A DNA stretch of 64,000 bases from Chitinivorax sp. B. GTDB lineage: Bacteria > Pseudomonadota > Gammaproteobacteria > Burkholderiales > SCOH01. The notes below the pieces were generated by a model that was not told where the DNA came from, did no database searches, and saw only the letters and a program-made list of their open reading frames with translations. The DNA lies in assembly GCF_005503445.1 (NCBI RefSeq), contig NZ_SCOH01000016.1, positions 44,110 through 108,109 of the forward strand. The letters run 5' to 3'. How positions within the stretch are numbered: position 1 is the stretch's first letter; every line of letters starts with the position of its first letter. Of the stretch, positions 33,787-42,993 are shown in pieces. A program made the position numbers and the translations under genes.

Positions 33787-34909
33787 TTCACAGTTTGAAC
33801 ATGGCTTGGTCATTGGCAAGTTCTACCCACCCCATGCCGGCCACTATTATTTGATTCGCACCGCTGCAGCATATTGCCGTTTGGTCACGGTGGGCGTCCA
33901 CCCAGCATCGCAGGAATCCATTTCACTAGCAGATCGCTTAGTGTGGATGCGCGAGGATCTGGCTGACTGCCCAAATGTAACGGTGGTCGGTAAATATGAC
34001 GATACGCCTGTGGATTATCACAATCCTGCCATTTGGGATGCACATGAGGCCCATTTCCGACAGGCCATCGTGCTGGCGGATCAGCAACGTCAGACTGTCG
34101 CTCCACCTGTTGATGCCGTTTTTGCGTCTGAGCCGTATGTGGTAGAGCTGGCCCGGCGTTTTCAGGCCACGCCAGTTTGCCTTGATCAGTCCCGTGTCAG
34201 CTATGCGATTTCAGGTACACAAGTCCGACAGAATCCCGTTGGTACCTGGGCCATGCTAACACCAGCGGTACGGGCTGGTCTGTGCAAACGCATCGTGGTG
34301 GTGGGGGCGGAATCAACCGGTACGACAACCCTGTCGCGGGATCTGACCAATACACTCCAGCAACGGGGGGGCGTTTGGGCTGCGACTCAATATGTTGCCG
34401 AATTTGGGCGAGAGCATTCCTGGAACAAATTGGCGATCGGTCGTGGTCTGGCCATGCAACAAGATCAGCCGCTGCCAGTGATGGCTGATCTGGATTGGCA
34501 GTCGCCGGAATTCGCCTTTATCGCCGCGACTCAATCCACCCGGGAAGAAGCTGCTGCTCGACAAAGTAGCCCATTGCTGATTTGTGATACGGATGCCTTC
34601 GCCACGGCAATCTGGCATGAACGGTATGTGGGATGCAGTTCGGTAGCGGTTGCACAGGTGATTGAAGCCATGCCACCACGTAGTTTGTACCTGCTGACTG
34701 ACCATGTGGGGGTACCATTTGAAGATGATGGCTTACGTGATGGCGAGCATATCCGAAGCTGGATGACAGATCGTTTTGCTGACGTCCTTTCAAAACAAAC
34801 TGTACCCTGGCTGCGGCTGACAGGTGACCGGCAATCTAGACTGGATCAAGCGTTGCGAGCTGTCGACACGCTGCTGGTGAAAGGCTGGCATTTTGCCCCG
34901 CCCATATGA
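33773..34909 (+). CDS. nadR: NadR-like NMN adenylyltransferase/ribosylnicotinamide kinase
   Basis: A 378-residue two-domain enzyme. Residues 10-165 are a nucleotidyltransferase (LVIGKFYPPHAGHYYLI, with HAGH motif) and residues 170-375 a P-loop kinase that phosphorylates nicotinamide riboside to NMN. The enterobacterial N-terminal repressor helix-turn-helix is absent. The kinase Walker A reads GAESTGTTTL, with Thr where the usual Lys stands; I recall such variants in other NadR proteins but have not checked. The GTG start at 33773 is backed by GAGGT and overlaps pnuC. It gives a second adenylyltransferase beside NadM. Confidence 0.88.
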   Translation: MAGLDSQFEHGLVIGKFYPPHAGHYYLIRTAAAYCRLVTVGVHPASQESISLADRLVWMREDLADCPNVTVVGKYDDTPVDYHNPAIWDAHEAHFRQAIVLADQQRQTVAPPVDAVFASEPYVVELARRFQATPVCLDQSRVSYAISGTQVRQNPVGTWAMLTPAVRAGLCKRIVVVGAESTGTTTLSRDLTNTLQQRGGVWAATQYVAEFGREHSWNKLAIGRGLAMQQDQPLPVMADLDWQSPEFAFIAATQSTREEAAARQSSPLLICDTDAFATAIWHERYVGCSSVAVAQVIEAMPPRSLYLLTDHVGVPFEDDGLRDGEHIRSWMTDRFADVLSKQTVPWLRLTGDRQSRLDQALRAVDTLLVKGWHFAPPI

Positions 34910-35209
34910 ACATGCCACCTAAATGGATTGCATGCGTGCCAGTCAAGGTGCCATCAACAAGACTTCAACTCGGTCATGCTTGGTTGGGACTCGTTTCAGG
35001 CTATTGTTTTTGTTGTTATCTTTTTATGGAATCCAAGACGTGGCCGTTGAGTGTACCACGTGTCGGAAAATGGCACCGCTAGTGCCGGTCCCCACGGTAT
35101 GGGGGCGATAAGTAATTGACTTACTTAAAATATATCGATTCAGGAGCAGTCAATAAGTTGAAAACAACAAAAAAGCCGCCCGAGTAGGCGGCTGGGATGG
35201 GGCTTTGAA
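34910..35209. other. Convergent region between nadR and ppa
   Basis: 300 bp with a terminator of ppa near 35174 and nothing else recognised. The plus-strand frame 34923-35111 has no ribosome site and is not called. Confidence 0.4.
35167..35193 (-). terminator. Rho-independent terminator of ppa
   Basis: On the minus strand, arms AGCCGCC and GGCGGCT with a 6-base loop (35174-35193), then a T-run (the A-run at 35169-35174 on the plus strand). Confidence 0.88.
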
Positions 35210-35737
35210 TTAGGCTTTGTAGCGTGCCACGCCATCCACCAATTCTTGCTTGGCGGCTTCGGCATCGGCCCAGCCTTGTACCTTGACCCACTTGCCTTTT
35301 TCCAGATCCTTGTAGTGCTCAAAGAAGTGGGCAATTTGTGACAACAGTAACTCCGGCAGGTCTGATGTGGATTTGATGTCTTTGTACATCGGGCACAGTT
35401 TCTCTACTGGTACCGCAATCAGTTTGGCATCCACACCAGCTTCGTCCTCCATCCGTAGCATGCCCAATGCACGGCAACGCACAACTACCCCAATTTGCAG
35501 TGGAAATGGGGTAACAACCAGTACATCTACCGGATCACCATCTTCAGACAAAGTATTAGGCACATAGCCATAGTTGCATGGGTAGAACATCGCGGTACCC
35601 ATGAAACGGTCTACAAACATTGCGCCGGTTTCTTTGTCCAGTTCGTATTTGATGGGCGAGCTGTTGGCGGGGATTTCGATGACGACATTGAAATCGTTGG
35701 GAACATCCTTACCGGCAGGAACGCGGTCGAGAATCAT
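35210..35737 (-). CDS. ppa: Inorganic pyrophosphatase
   Basis: Hydrolyses pyrophosphate and so pulls biosynthetic reactions forward. The 175-residue family I enzyme is complete: [47 protein letters not shown] with the catalytic D-x-D-P-x-D signature, and [14 protein letters not shown]. The ATG at 35737 follows GGAG. It is monocistronic and ends in a strong terminator. Confidence 0.96.
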   Translation of the reverse strand: MILDRVPAGKDVPNDFNVVIEIPANSSPIKYELDKETGAMFVDRFMGTAMFYPCNYGYVPNTLSEDGDPVDVLVVTPFPLQIGVVVRCRALGMLRMEDEAGVDAKLIAVPVEKLCPMYKDIKSTSDLPELLLSQIAHFFEHYKDLEKGKWVKVQGWADAEAAKQELVDGVARYKA

Positions 35738-35878
35738 CTACTTACTCCATATGTCTGGTTCAAAAAAGTCTTCCATTATAACAATGAAAGCGGCCTTGTC
35801 GGTATTCGTGCAAAATCAGGTCGGGATAGCTTCGGACTGGTAAAATGGTGAAATCGTATGTTTTGAGGTTATTGCTTC

Positions 35879-36505
35879 ATGCTGACTCTCGACCAATTGA
35901 TCGTGCAGTTCGATAAAGGTCTTCGCACTTTGCTGGCACCAGCCCACTCCATTCGCGACTACCCCGACGAACAGGTGGAGGATGCACTGTTGACTGATGA
36001 GGAAAAACGTCAAGCAGCGGCTTTGATGCGGGTCAACCATGTTGGTGAGGTTTGCGCCCAGGCACTCTATCAAGGCCAAGCACTGACTGCCCGTGATCCA
36101 GAAACCCGTAAAGCCTTGGAGCATGCCGCATGGGAAGAAACTGAACATCTAGCTTGGACCGAACGCAGAATTGCTGATCTGGGGGGGCGCAAAAGCTTGC
36201 TCAATCCGGTTTGGTATACTGGTTCGCTGACGATTGGGGTGCTTGCTGGTTTGATCGGAGATAAATGGAATCTGGGTTTCTTGGCGGAAACCGAACGGCA
36301 AGTTTGTAAACATCTAGACAGTCATCTGAGCAAATTGCCAGTAACCGACGCAAAAAGTCGTGCCATTCTGGTGCAAATGCGTGACGATGAAGCTCAGCAC
36401 GCGGCGACAGCTGTACAGTATGGCGCAGCCGACTTGCCGTTGCCAGTGAGGGGGTTGATGAAGTTGTCTTCGAAGGTAATGACCGGCACCGCTTATTGGG
36501 TGTAG
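35879..36505 (+). CDS. coq7: Ubiquinone biosynthesis hydroxylase Coq7
   Basis: Di-iron monooxygenase that hydroxylates the benzoquinone ring in ubiquinone synthesis (2-polyprenyl-3-methyl-6-methoxy-1,4-benzoquinone monooxygenase). In 208 residues it carries the ferritin-like iron ligands: E in NHVGEVCAQ (about 56), E-x2-H in WEETEHLAW (about 86-90), E in [13 protein letters not shown] and E-x2-H in DDEAQHA (about 170-174). The start is the ATG at 35879. It is divergent from ppa and ends near the hairpin at 36531. Confidence 0.94.
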   Translation: MLTLDQLIVQFDKGLRTLLAPAHSIRDYPDEQVEDALLTDEEKRQAAALMRVNHVGEVCAQALYQGQALTARDPETRKALEHAAWEETEHLAWTERRIADLGGRKSLLNPVWYTGSLTIGVLAGLIGDKWNLGFLAETERQVCKHLDSHLSKLPVTDAKSRAILVQMRDDEAQHAATAVQYGAADLPLPVRGLMKLSSKVMTGTAYWV

Positions 36506-36530
36506 GTATTTGGTCCTGCGATGACTCAAA

Positions 36531-36559
36531 ACCGGCCTGGATTGAATCAACAGGCCGGT
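36531..36559 (-). terminator. Terminator hairpin between coq7 and osmC genes
   Basis: Arms ACCGGCCTG (36531-36539) and CAGGCCGGT (36551-36559) with an 11-base loop. On the minus strand it is followed by TTTT, so it mainly serves the osmC-like gene and could stop coq7 transcripts too. Confidence 0.65.
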
Positions 36560-36572
36560 GATTGCTTGGGAG

Positions 36573-36989
36573 TCAGGCTGAAACAATTTCAAAATCATGG
36601 GTAATGTCAGCAGTTTTACCCAGCATGATGGATGCTGAGCAATACTTCTCTGCGGACAGTTCAATTGCTCGGCTCACGGCTTCTTCTTTCAGGTGGTGCC
36701 CTGTAACCACAAAATGGAAGTGAATCCGGGTGAAGACCTTGGGATCGTTCTCGGCTCGGTCTGCGTCAATTTCGACATAACAATCGGTTATATCATGTCG
36801 GCCCTTCTTCAAAATATGGATGACGTCATAGCTGGTGCAGCCACCTGTTCCCAGCAACACCATTTCCATCGGCCGTGGCCCTAGATTTCGTCCACCGCTT
36901 TCAGGTGGACCATCCATCAGTACGGCATGGCCGCTCTGAGTTTCGCCGAGGAAGCTCACCCCCTCCACCCACTTTATTCTTGCCTTCAT
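36573..36989 (-). CDS. OsmC/YhfA-family peroxiredoxin-like protein
   Basis: A 138-residue OsmC-family protein. The two redox Cys expected of the family are in LGTGGCTSYDV (about residue 51) and EKYCSASIML (about residue 116). It starts with the basic strand KARIKWVEG and most resembles the YhfA branch, whose role is unclear; reduction of organic hydroperoxides is the family function. The ATG is at 36989. It is monocistronic and convergent with coq7. Confidence 0.87.
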   Translation of the reverse strand: MKARIKWVEGVSFLGETQSGHAVLMDGPPESGGRNLGPRPMEMVLLGTGGCTSYDVIHILKKGRHDITDCYVEIDADRAENDPKVFTRIHFHFVVTGHHLKEEAVSRAIELSAEKYCSASIMLGKTADITHDFEIVSA

Positions 36990-37122
36990 GCTTGAAGTCC
37001 TTGTTGAAGATGCATCGGTTTTGTACGTTATTTCATTGTAACCAGATTAGCTAAAAGCGGCATTCTGACTGATGGTCATGTGCGAATGCACAATATTTTT
37101 ACACTGCACTGCACAAAAATAC
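36990..37122. other. Non-coding region before the candidate small RNA
   Basis: AT-rich stretch between the osmC-like gene and the promoter at 37123, holding the osmC promoter on the minus strand. No gene is seen. Confidence 0.4.
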
Positions 37123-37150
37123 TTGCAATTTGTCGCTGAATCCGTATAAT
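37123..37150 (+). promoter_or_regulatory. Strong sigma-70 promoter of the candidate small RNA
   Basis: TTGCAA (37123-37128) and TATAAT (37145-37150) with a 16-bp spacer. The expected start is near 37157. Confidence 0.65.
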
Positions 37151-37156
37151 GAATTC

Positions 37157-37256
37157 AGCACTAAGACGTTACACGCAATGTGTGTTTTGGTGTTGTCTCC
37201 TCCATCCTCCTTCTTTGGTGGAATTTGGCGCAATCCTCAAGATTGCGCTTTTTTTT
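37157..37256 (+). ncRNA. Candidate small regulatory RNA before rplM
   Basis: A transcript of about 100 nt would run from the promoter at 37123-37150 to a strong terminator (stem GCGCAATC/GATTGCGC, loop CTCAA, 37228-37248, then eight Ts to 37256). The middle is C/U-rich and single-stranded-looking, with CTCCTCC and CCTCC blocks that are complementary to Shine-Dalgarno sequences. rplM has its own promoter downstream, so this is likely an independent RNA and not a leader. A read-through attenuator for rplM is the alternative. The overlapping 88-residue frame has no ribosome site. Confidence 0.55.
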
Positions 37257-37392
37257 ACCCGCAGGCAGATGTGGAGGAGGGGTTTAACGTAAGTGACCTG
37301 CGTTGGTTGCGCTGCAGCAAACGAAATGTGCGATGCGATAAACCGGCCTCATTTCAATATGGGGTAGGGGATATTGCACGCCCGTCTTTTAT

Positions 37393-37421
37393 TTGACGCT
37401 TCGTTCGTTCCGGCTTACAAT
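37393..37421 (+). promoter_or_regulatory. Promoter of rplM-rpsI
   Basis: TTGACG (37393-37398) and TACAAT (37416-37421) with a 17-bp spacer; the start would be near 37428, giving a short leader before the rplM ATG at 37461. Confidence 0.7.
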
Positions 37422-37460
37422 CCGCAACTTTCTCGAAATCTTAGCTTATTGGAAGAACGA

Positions 37461-37889
37461 ATGAAAACCTTCTCCGCCAAGCCGCATGAGGTGAAACGCG
37501 ACTGGTTTGTCGTGGATGCCACCGACAAGGTGCTCGGCCGCCTAGCAGCCGAAATCGCTCGCCGCCTGCGTGGCAAGCATAAAGCAGAATACACTCCTCA
37601 CGTTGATACTGGTGACTACATCGTTGTTGTCAACGTTGAAAAACTGCGCGTCACTGGCGCGAAGTTTGAAGACAAGAAGTACTATCGCCACTCCGGCTAT
37701 CCTGGTGGTATTTACGAGCGTACTTTCCGCCAGATGCAAGAGCAATTTCCTGAGCGTACTCTGGAAAAAGCTGTCAAGGGTATGCTGCCGAAGGGCCCGC
37801 TGGGCTATGCCATGTTGAAGAAGCTGAAAGTGTATGCTGGTACTGAGCATCCTCACAGTGCGCAACAGCCCAAAGTTCTGGACATCTAA
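37461..37889 (+). CDS. rplM: Large ribosomal subunit protein L13 (uL13)
   Basis: Structural and early-assembly protein of the 50S subunit. At 142 residues it is the standard length, with [28 protein letters not shown] at the N-terminus, [21 protein letters not shown], and [25 protein letters not shown] at the end. The ATG at 37461 follows GGAAG. The open frame extends 29 codons upstream, but that part contains the promoter. It is co-transcribed with rpsI 12 bases later. Confidence 0.98.
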   Translation: MKTFSAKPHEVKRDWFVVDATDKVLGRLAAEIARRLRGKHKAEYTPHVDTGDYIVVVNVEKLRVTGAKFEDKKYYRHSGYPGGIYERTFRQMQEQFPERTLEKAVKGMLPKGPLGYAMLKKLKVYAGTEHPHSAQQPKVLDI

Positions 37890-37901
37890 GGAATTCGTAC
37901 C

Positions 37902-38294
37902 ATGATCGGTAAATACAACTACGGTACCGGCCGCCGCAAGAGCGCTGTTGCTCGTGTGTTCCTGGCTACAGGCAAGGGCCAAATCATCGTTAACGGTAAA
38001 CCGCTTGACGAATACTTCTCCCGTGAAACTGGCCGCATGATCGTGCGCCAGCCGCTGGAGCTGACAAACCATATCGAAACCTTTGATATCAAGGTGAATG
38101 TGACTGGTGGCGGTGAAAATGGCCAAGCCGGTGCGGTTCGTCACGGTATCGCTCGGGCATTGGTTGACTACGATGCAACCCTGAAGTCGGCGCTGCGTAA
38201 GGCAGGACTGATTACTCGCGATGCACGTGAAGTTGAACGTAAGAAGGTTGGCTTGCGTGGCGCGCGTCGTCGTAAGCAGTTCTCCAAGCGTTAA
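37902..38294 (+). CDS. rpsI: Small ribosomal subunit protein S9 (uS9)
   Basis: 30S head protein whose C-terminal tail reaches the P-site tRNA. The 130-residue protein is complete: [35 protein letters not shown] and the basic tail [14 protein letters not shown] with the final Lys-Arg. AAGGA precedes the ATG. A strong terminator follows. Confidence 0.98.
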   Translation: MIGKYNYGTGRRKSAVARVFLATGKGQIIVNGKPLDEYFSRETGRMIVRQPLELTNHIETFDIKVNVTGGGENGQAGAVRHGIARALVDYDATLKSALRKAGLITRDAREVERKKVGLRGARRRKQFSKR

Positions 38295-38310
38295 TCGCTG
38301 GGATGCCTTC

Positions 38311-38343
38311 AACAAAAGCCGCCTTCGGGCGGCTTTTGTTTTA
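38311..38343 (+). terminator. Rho-independent terminator of rplM-rpsI
   Basis: Thirteen-bp stem from AACAAAAGCCGCC (38311-38323) with a TTCG tetraloop to GGCGGCTTTTGTT, followed by further Ts. Confidence 0.93.
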
Positions 38344-38423
38344 TCTATTCGTTGCATGGCAGTAAGCGGTGCGATGCATGGTAAAATGTTGCACTGCACA
38401 CAAATCAAGACGGGAGAAGCACT

Positions 38424-39452
38424 GTGATCAAGGTAGGTATTGTTGGTGGTACTGGCTATACCGGTGTCGAGCTGTTGAGATTGTTGGCAAGACATCCACA
38501 GGTAAAGCTGACAGCCGTGACCTCGCGCAAAGAAGATGGCATGCCAATTGCAGAGATGTTTCCCAGTTTGCGTGGCTGGGTAGATCTCACATTCAGTGAT
38601 CCTGCCAAAGCGGATCTCAAGCAATGTGATGTAGTGTTTTTTGCGACACCGAATGGTATTGCCATGGCCCAAGCGCGCGAATTGCTGGATGCAGGGGTTA
38701 AGGTGATTGATCTGGCAGCGGACTACCGAATCAAGGATGTACCGACATGGGAGCGCTGGTATGGCATGTCACATGCCAGCCCTGAATTGGTTGAGGAGGC
38801 TGTGTATGGTCTACCGGAAGTCAATCGTGAACAGATCAGTAAAGCGCGTTTGATTGCGAATCCTGGTTGTTATCCAACTGCGGTCCAATTGGGCTTTTTG
38901 CCTTTGGTTGAAGCAGGTTTGGTGGATACGGCCAATTTGATTGCAGATTGCAAATCCGGTGTAAGTGGTGCGGGGCGTAAAGCAGAGGTGCATACGCTGT
39001 TTGCTGAAGCGGGGGATAACTTCAAAGCTTATGGCGTGGCTGGACATCGTCATTTGCCGGAAATCCGTCAGGGGCTGTCGCGTGTTGCAGGTCAGGATGT
39101 TGGCTTGACATTTGTCCCGCACTTGACGCCACTTATTCGTGGTATCCATGCCACCTTGTATGCCAAACTCAAGCAGTCTATTGATTTACAGGCTCTATAC
39201 GAGCAGCGATTTGTGGGTGAAGCGTTTGTGGATGTTCTGCCGGCAGGGAGTCACCCTGAGACGCGTTCGGTGCGTGGCGCCAATGTATGCCGAGTTGCAG
39301 TTCATCAGCCGCAGGGTGGGGATATAGTGGTCATTCTGTCGGTGATCGATAATCTGGTCAAAGGTGCGGCAGGGCAGGCCGTTCAGAATATGAATATCCT
39401 GTTTGGGTTGGAAGAGCGTCTGGGCTTAGATGTGGTACCGCTGTTGCCATAA
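38424..39452 (+). CDS. argC: N-acetyl-gamma-glutamyl-phosphate reductase
   Basis: Third step of arginine synthesis: NADPH-dependent reduction of N-acetylglutamyl phosphate to the semialdehyde. In 342 residues it has the Rossmann loop [15 protein letters not shown], catalytic Cys in [13 protein letters not shown] (about residue 148), the [13 protein letters not shown] block and HLTPLIRGI. The start is GTG at 38424 with GGGAG upstream. It is preceded by the rpsI terminator, so it has its own promoter. Confidence 0.95.
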   Translation: MIKVGIVGGTGYTGVELLRLLARHPQVKLTAVTSRKEDGMPIAEMFPSLRGWVDLTFSDPAKADLKQCDVVFFATPNGIAMAQARELLDAGVKVIDLAADYRIKDVPTWERWYGMSHASPELVEEAVYGLPEVNREQISKARLIANPGCYPTAVQLGFLPLVEAGLVDTANLIADCKSGVSGAGRKAEVHTLFAEAGDNFKAYGVAGHRHLPEIRQGLSRVAGQDVGLTFVPHLTPLIRGIHATLYAKLKQSIDLQALYEQRFVGEAFVDVLPAGSHPETRSVRGANVCRVAVHQPQGGDIVVILSVIDNLVKGAAGQAVQNMNILFGLEERLGLDVVPLLP

Positions 39453-39461
39453 TATTGGGTG

Positions 39462-39602
39462 ATGATTAAGGCTGATACTGTGCTTGAAGTGGCTGGGCAG
39501 AATGGAATATTGCGAGTAGCGGGTATTGAAATAGCTGTCAGCAGGCAGAATATCCCTACTCGTTGTCTGATTGAATTTGTCGCAAGGGCGGCGGATAATT
39601 AA
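39462..39602 (+). CDS. Possible 46-residue small protein
   Basis: A short frame from the ATG at 39462 to the TAA at 39600 in the gap between argC and erpA. The predicted peptide has alternating hydrophobic and polar residues ([21 protein letters not shown]) like a beta or amphipathic segment. No family is known and there is no good ribosome site, so it may be chance. Confidence 0.2.
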   Translation: MIKADTVLEVAGQNGILRVAGIEIAVSRQNIPTRCLIEFVARAADN

Positions 39603-39627
39603 GACTGATTTAACTCAGGAGTTTGAC

Positions 39628-39978
39628 ATGAATGCCGTTACCGAAATGCCGAGCCCGTTGATTTTTACCGATAACGCTGCGGCGAAGGTAAAAGAGCTGA
39701 TTCTGGAAGAAGGCAACCCCGAGCTGAAGCTGCGTGTTTTTGTCACGGGTGGTGGTTGCTCTGGCTTTCAATATGGTTTCACCTTTGATGAAATGATGAA
39801 CGAAGACGACACAGCCTTGGATAAGGATGGTGTGACGCTGTTGATTGATCCGATGAGCTACCAGTATCTGGTCGGTGCGGAAATCGACTATACCGAAGGC
39901 ATTGAGGGCTCTCAGTTTGTGATTCGCAACCCGAACGCACAATCGACCTGTGGATGTGGTTCGTCCTTCTCTGTCTAA
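39628..39978 (+). CDS. erpA: Iron-sulfur cluster insertion protein ErpA
   Basis: A-type carrier that delivers Fe-S clusters to target enzymes. The 116-residue protein has the three ligand Cys: C in [11 protein letters not shown] (about residue 44) and the pair in [11 protein letters not shown] at the C-terminus. The ATG at 39628 follows CAGGAG; the longer frame to 39571 is not needed. It ends near a bidirectional terminator shared with glpV. Confidence 0.95.
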   Translation: MNAVTEMPSPLIFTDNAAAKVKELILEEGNPELKLRVFVTGGGCSGFQYGFTFDEMMNEDDTALDKDGVTLLIDPMSYQYLVGAEIDYTEGIEGSQFVIRNPNAQSTCGCGSSFSV

Positions 39979-40027
39979 TCACAGCCTGCTGCGTCTTGCG
40001 AGGGTCATGCTTGTTGTATCCCCATCT

Positions 40028-40063
40028 AACAAAAATGCCGCCAATCTTGGCGGCATTTTTGTT
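40028..40063. terminator. Bidirectional terminator between erpA and glpV
   Basis: Fifteen-bp arms built around AAAAATGCCGCC (left) and GGCGGCATTTTT (right), loop AATCTT. A and T tracts on both sides make it work for both convergent genes. Confidence 0.93.
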
Positions 40064-40076
40064 GATAGGTTTCAAA

Positions 40077-41798
40077 TCAGCGTACTTTGCCTTCTTTCCA
40101 GGCCTTCAACAATTGCTCATAAGGCACGGTTTCACCTTTGGGCTTCTCATTGGCCAGTTTAGGCCAAGGTGCTGTACTTTTGGCCATCCACTGCTTCGGG
40201 TCGGTTTCGGGGTTCAGCTTGGGAGCGCACTTTTTCATACCGGCTCGTTGCAGTCGTGACATGACACCGTCCATTTCTTTTGCCAGATTGTCCATGGCGG
40301 CTTGAGGTGTTTTCTCACCGGTTACTGCGGTGGCGACGTTTTTCCACCATAGCTGAGCGAGTTTCGGATAATCCGGCACGTTGGTGCCGGTAGGCGTCCA
40401 AGCTACACGGGCGGGGCTGCGATAGAACTCCACCAGACCGCCTAGCTTGGGCGCCATGTCAGTCATTGCCTTGCTTTGAATATCTGATTCGCGGATGAAG
40501 GTCAGGCCCTCAACACTCTTTTTCAGTGATACCGTCTTGGAGGTAACAAATTGCGCATACAGCCACGCGCCGATTCGACGATCTACTGGGGTTGTGTTGA
40601 AGAATGTCCATGAGCCAACATCCTGATAGCCATTCTGCATGCCATCTTTCCAGTACGGCCCATGTGGGCTTGGAGCCATGCGCCATTTCGGCGTGCCATC
40701 TGCGTTGACAACTGGCAGGCTCGGCTTGGTCAGCGACTTGGTGAAAGCGGTATACCAGAATACCTGTTGGGCAATATTGCCTTGACCTGGGACAGGGCCG
40801 GCTTCCGAGAAAGTCATACCGGTGGCCTGCGGCGGGGCATAGGCTTTCATCCAGTCAATGTATTTGGTCAAGGCATAGACGGCTGCCGGGCTGTTGGTGG
40901 CACCGCCACGAGATACGGAGGCGCCAACAGGGGTACATTTATCATCTGCAACACGAATCCCCCATTCATCCACTGGCAGACCATTTGGTGTACCTTTGTC
41001 CGCACTGCCAGCCATGGATAGCCATGCATCTGTAAAGCGCCAACCTAAGCTAGGGTCTTTCTTGCCATAATCCATGTGGCCAAACACACGAGTGCCGTCA
41101 ATGTTCTTTACGTCATTGGTGAAGAAATTAGCGATGTCTTCATAAGCGGACCAATTTACGGGTACGCCTAAGTCATAGCCATACTTGGCTTTGAACTGTT
41201 TTTGCAAGTCAGGGCGAGCGAACCAGTCAGCACGGAACCAATACAGATTGGCAAATTGCTGGTCGGGTAATTGGTAGAGTTTGCCATCGGGTGCGGTGGT
41301 GAATTTAGCGCCAATGAAATCTTTCAAATCCAGACCTGGATTGGTGAAATCCTTGGCTTCACCAGCCATGAAATCAGTCAGAGGAACGATTTGACCGTAG
41401 CGGAAGTGCGTGCCGATCAGATCGGAGTCCGATATCCAACCGTCGTAGATGTTCTTGCCTGACTGCATCTGGGTTTGTAGTTTTTCAACAACATCACCTT
41501 CCTGCACGATGTCGTGTTTGACCTTGATGCCCGTGATTTCTTCAAAGGCCTTGGCTAGCACTTTGGATTCGTAAACATGTGTGTCGATGGTTTCCGATAC
41601 GACGTTGATTTCCTTGATGCCTTTGGCCTTCAGTTTATCCGCGGCTGCAATGAACCACTTCAACTCATCCAATTGTTGCTGCTTGGATAACGTGCTGGGC
41701 TGGAATTCCTTGTCGATCCACTTCTGTGCTTCAGGCGCACCAGCCAGTGCGGCTTGGGTGGCCAGTGCAGTGGCGACAACCAGTACGATTCTTTTCAT
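40077..41798 (-). CDS. glpV: Glycerol ABC transporter substrate-binding protein GlpV
   Basis: The periplasmic binding component of a glycerol importer of the rhizobial GlpSTPQV type. The protein is 573 residues, with a signal peptide ending ATQAALA (about residue 19). It is large for a family 1 binding protein, as GlpV is. Typical blocks: EINVVSETIDTHVYESKVLAKAFEEITGIKV, YDGWISDSDLIGTHFRYG, and FWYTAFTKSL. The ATG at 41798 follows AGGAG. It is last in the operon glpS-T-P-Q, DUF2160, glpV. The substrate is inferred from the family and from glpD upstream. Confidence 0.88.
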   Translation of the reverse strand: MKRIVLVVATALATQAALAGAPEAQKWIDKEFQPSTLSKQQQLDELKWFIAAADKLKAKGIKEINVVSETIDTHVYESKVLAKAFEEITGIKVKHDIVQEGDVVEKLQTQMQSGKNIYDGWISDSDLIGTHFRYGQIVPLTDFMAGEAKDFTNPGLDLKDFIGAKFTTAPDGKLYQLPDQQFANLYWFRADWFARPDLQKQFKAKYGYDLGVPVNWSAYEDIANFFTNDVKNIDGTRVFGHMDYGKKDPSLGWRFTDAWLSMAGSADKGTPNGLPVDEWGIRVADDKCTPVGASVSRGGATNSPAAVYALTKYIDWMKAYAPPQATGMTFSEAGPVPGQGNIAQQVFWYTAFTKSLTKPSLPVVNADGTPKWRMAPSPHGPYWKDGMQNGYQDVGSWTFFNTTPVDRRIGAWLYAQFVTSKTVSLKKSVEGLTFIRESDIQSKAMTDMAPKLGGLVEFYRSPARVAWTPTGTNVPDYPKLAQLWWKNVATAVTGEKTPQAAMDNLAKEMDGVMSRLQRAGMKKCAPKLNPETDPKQWMAKSTAPWPKLANEKPKGETVPYEQLLKAWKEGKVR

Positions 41799-41895
41799 CA
41801 CAACCATCTCCTTCCAATTATTGTATGCCTTCAATATTGCATTCCGCCCACTGGGTGGAAGGCAAGCAGCCAGTGGGTTGTCAATCCTTATGGGG

Positions 41896-42171
41896 TCAGC
41901 CCCAGCGCATGATGATTAGCAGTACGACAAACGAGATACCAGTACCAATTAGCTGGTGTGTATCAGTCAACCCAGTCCAGGCTAGGTTGACATAAGCTGC
42001 GCTGAGCAAGCCCAAAAATAAACGATCACCACGCGTTGTCGTCAGTGGCAGAAAACCGCGCCGTGCGATTGTCGGGCTGACGATTTCCCAGATGGTCATG
42101 CCAATCAGCATCACCACTACACAAAGAAAGAAGCCAGCTACGATAGGGGTCCAGGCCATCCATTCCATCAT
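41896..42171 (-). CDS. DUF2160 membrane protein of the glycerol transporter operon
   Basis: A 91-residue protein with two or three hydrophobic helices (IVAGFFLCVVVMLIGMTIW; LIGTGISFVVLLIIMRWG). DUF2160 proteins are typically found inside glpSTPQV-type operons, between glpQ and glpV, as here. The function is not established; it may help the permease. The gene starts 24 bases after the glpQ stop. Confidence 0.85.
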   Translation of the reverse strand: MMEWMAWTPIVAGFFLCVVVMLIGMTIWEIVSPTIARRGFLPLTTTRGDRLFLGLLSAAYVNLAWTGLTDTHQLIGTGISFVVLLIIMRWG

Positions 42172-42195
42172 TGTCTCTCCTCGCTATGGCAACGT

Positions 42196-42993
42196 TTAGA
42201 CGCGGCCCATCGCAAAACCTTTGGCGATGTAGTTACGTACAAACCAGATCACCAGTGCACCCGGCACGATCGTCAGAATCCCTGCTGCAGCCAGTACGCC
42301 CCAATCCATCCCAGCCGCACTGACGGTACGGGTCATTACAGCGGCAATCGGCTTGGCATCGACCGATGTCAGTGTTCGTGCCAGCAATAACTCCACCCAA
42401 CTGAACATGAAACAGAAGAAGGCAGTCACCCCAATGCCTGCGCGAATCAATGGAATGAAGATGCGAAGAAAAAAGCGCGGAAAACTGTAACCATCGATGT
42501 AGGCCGTCTCGTCAATTTCACGCGGAATACCGGACATGAATCCTTCCAGAATCCACACTGCCAGTGGTACGTTGAACAGCATATGTGCCAGGGCAACGGC
42601 AATGTGCTGATCAAATAGGCCAATGCTGGAATACAACTGGAAGAACGGCAGCAGAAATACAGCTGGTGGCGACATGCGGTTGGTCAGCAACCAGAAGAAC
42701 AAATGTCTGTCACCCATAAAGTTGTATCGGGAAAATGCATAAGCTGCCGGCAACGCGACGGCTACTGACAGTACCGTGTTGATTGCGACATAGATCAGCG
42801 AGTTGATGTAACCCGAGTACCAGGATGGATCTGTCAGAATCAGTTTGAAGTTATCAAAAGTGACTTGCACTGGCCAAAGACTGAATCCGCCGAGGATTTC
42901 CTCGTTTGATTTCAGTGCCATGGTCAACATCCAATAAATGGGCAGAATGGCCAGGATCAAGTAGATCGTCAGCAAGATGCTTCGTTTTTTCAT
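42196..42993 (-). CDS. glpQ: Glycerol ABC transporter permease GlpQ
   Basis: Inner-membrane permease of 265 residues with six spans, of the MalG type. The EAA loop is IPREIDETAYIDGYSFPRFFLRIFIPLIRAG. The ATG at 42993 has GGAG upstream and overlaps the glpP stop by 4 bases (ATGA), so translation is coupled. A longer frame to 43056 falls inside glpP. The partner is GlpP. Confidence 0.9.
   Translation of the reverse strand: MKKRSILLTIYLILAILPIYWMLTMALKSNEEILGGFSLWPVQVTFDNFKLILTDPSWYSGYINSLIYVAINTVLSVAVALPAAYAFSRYNFMGDRHLFFWLLTNRMSPPAVFLLPFFQLYSSIGLFDQHIAVALAHMLFNVPLAVWILEGFMSGIPREIDETAYIDGYSFPRFFLRIFIPLIRAGIGVTAFFCFMFSWVELLLARTLTSVDAKPIAAVMTRTVSAAGMDWGVLAAAGILTIVPGALVIWFVRNYIAKGFAMGRV

Noticed and set aside
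37130..37396. 88-residue plus-strand frame before rplM
   Set aside because: It runs through a strong terminator and the rplM promoter region, has no ribosome site and resembles no protein. The small RNA reading explains the signals better.
37542..38672. 376-residue minus-strand frame across rplM, rpsI and argC
   Set aside because: It is the antisense shadow of well-identified ribosomal protein genes and crosses their terminator.
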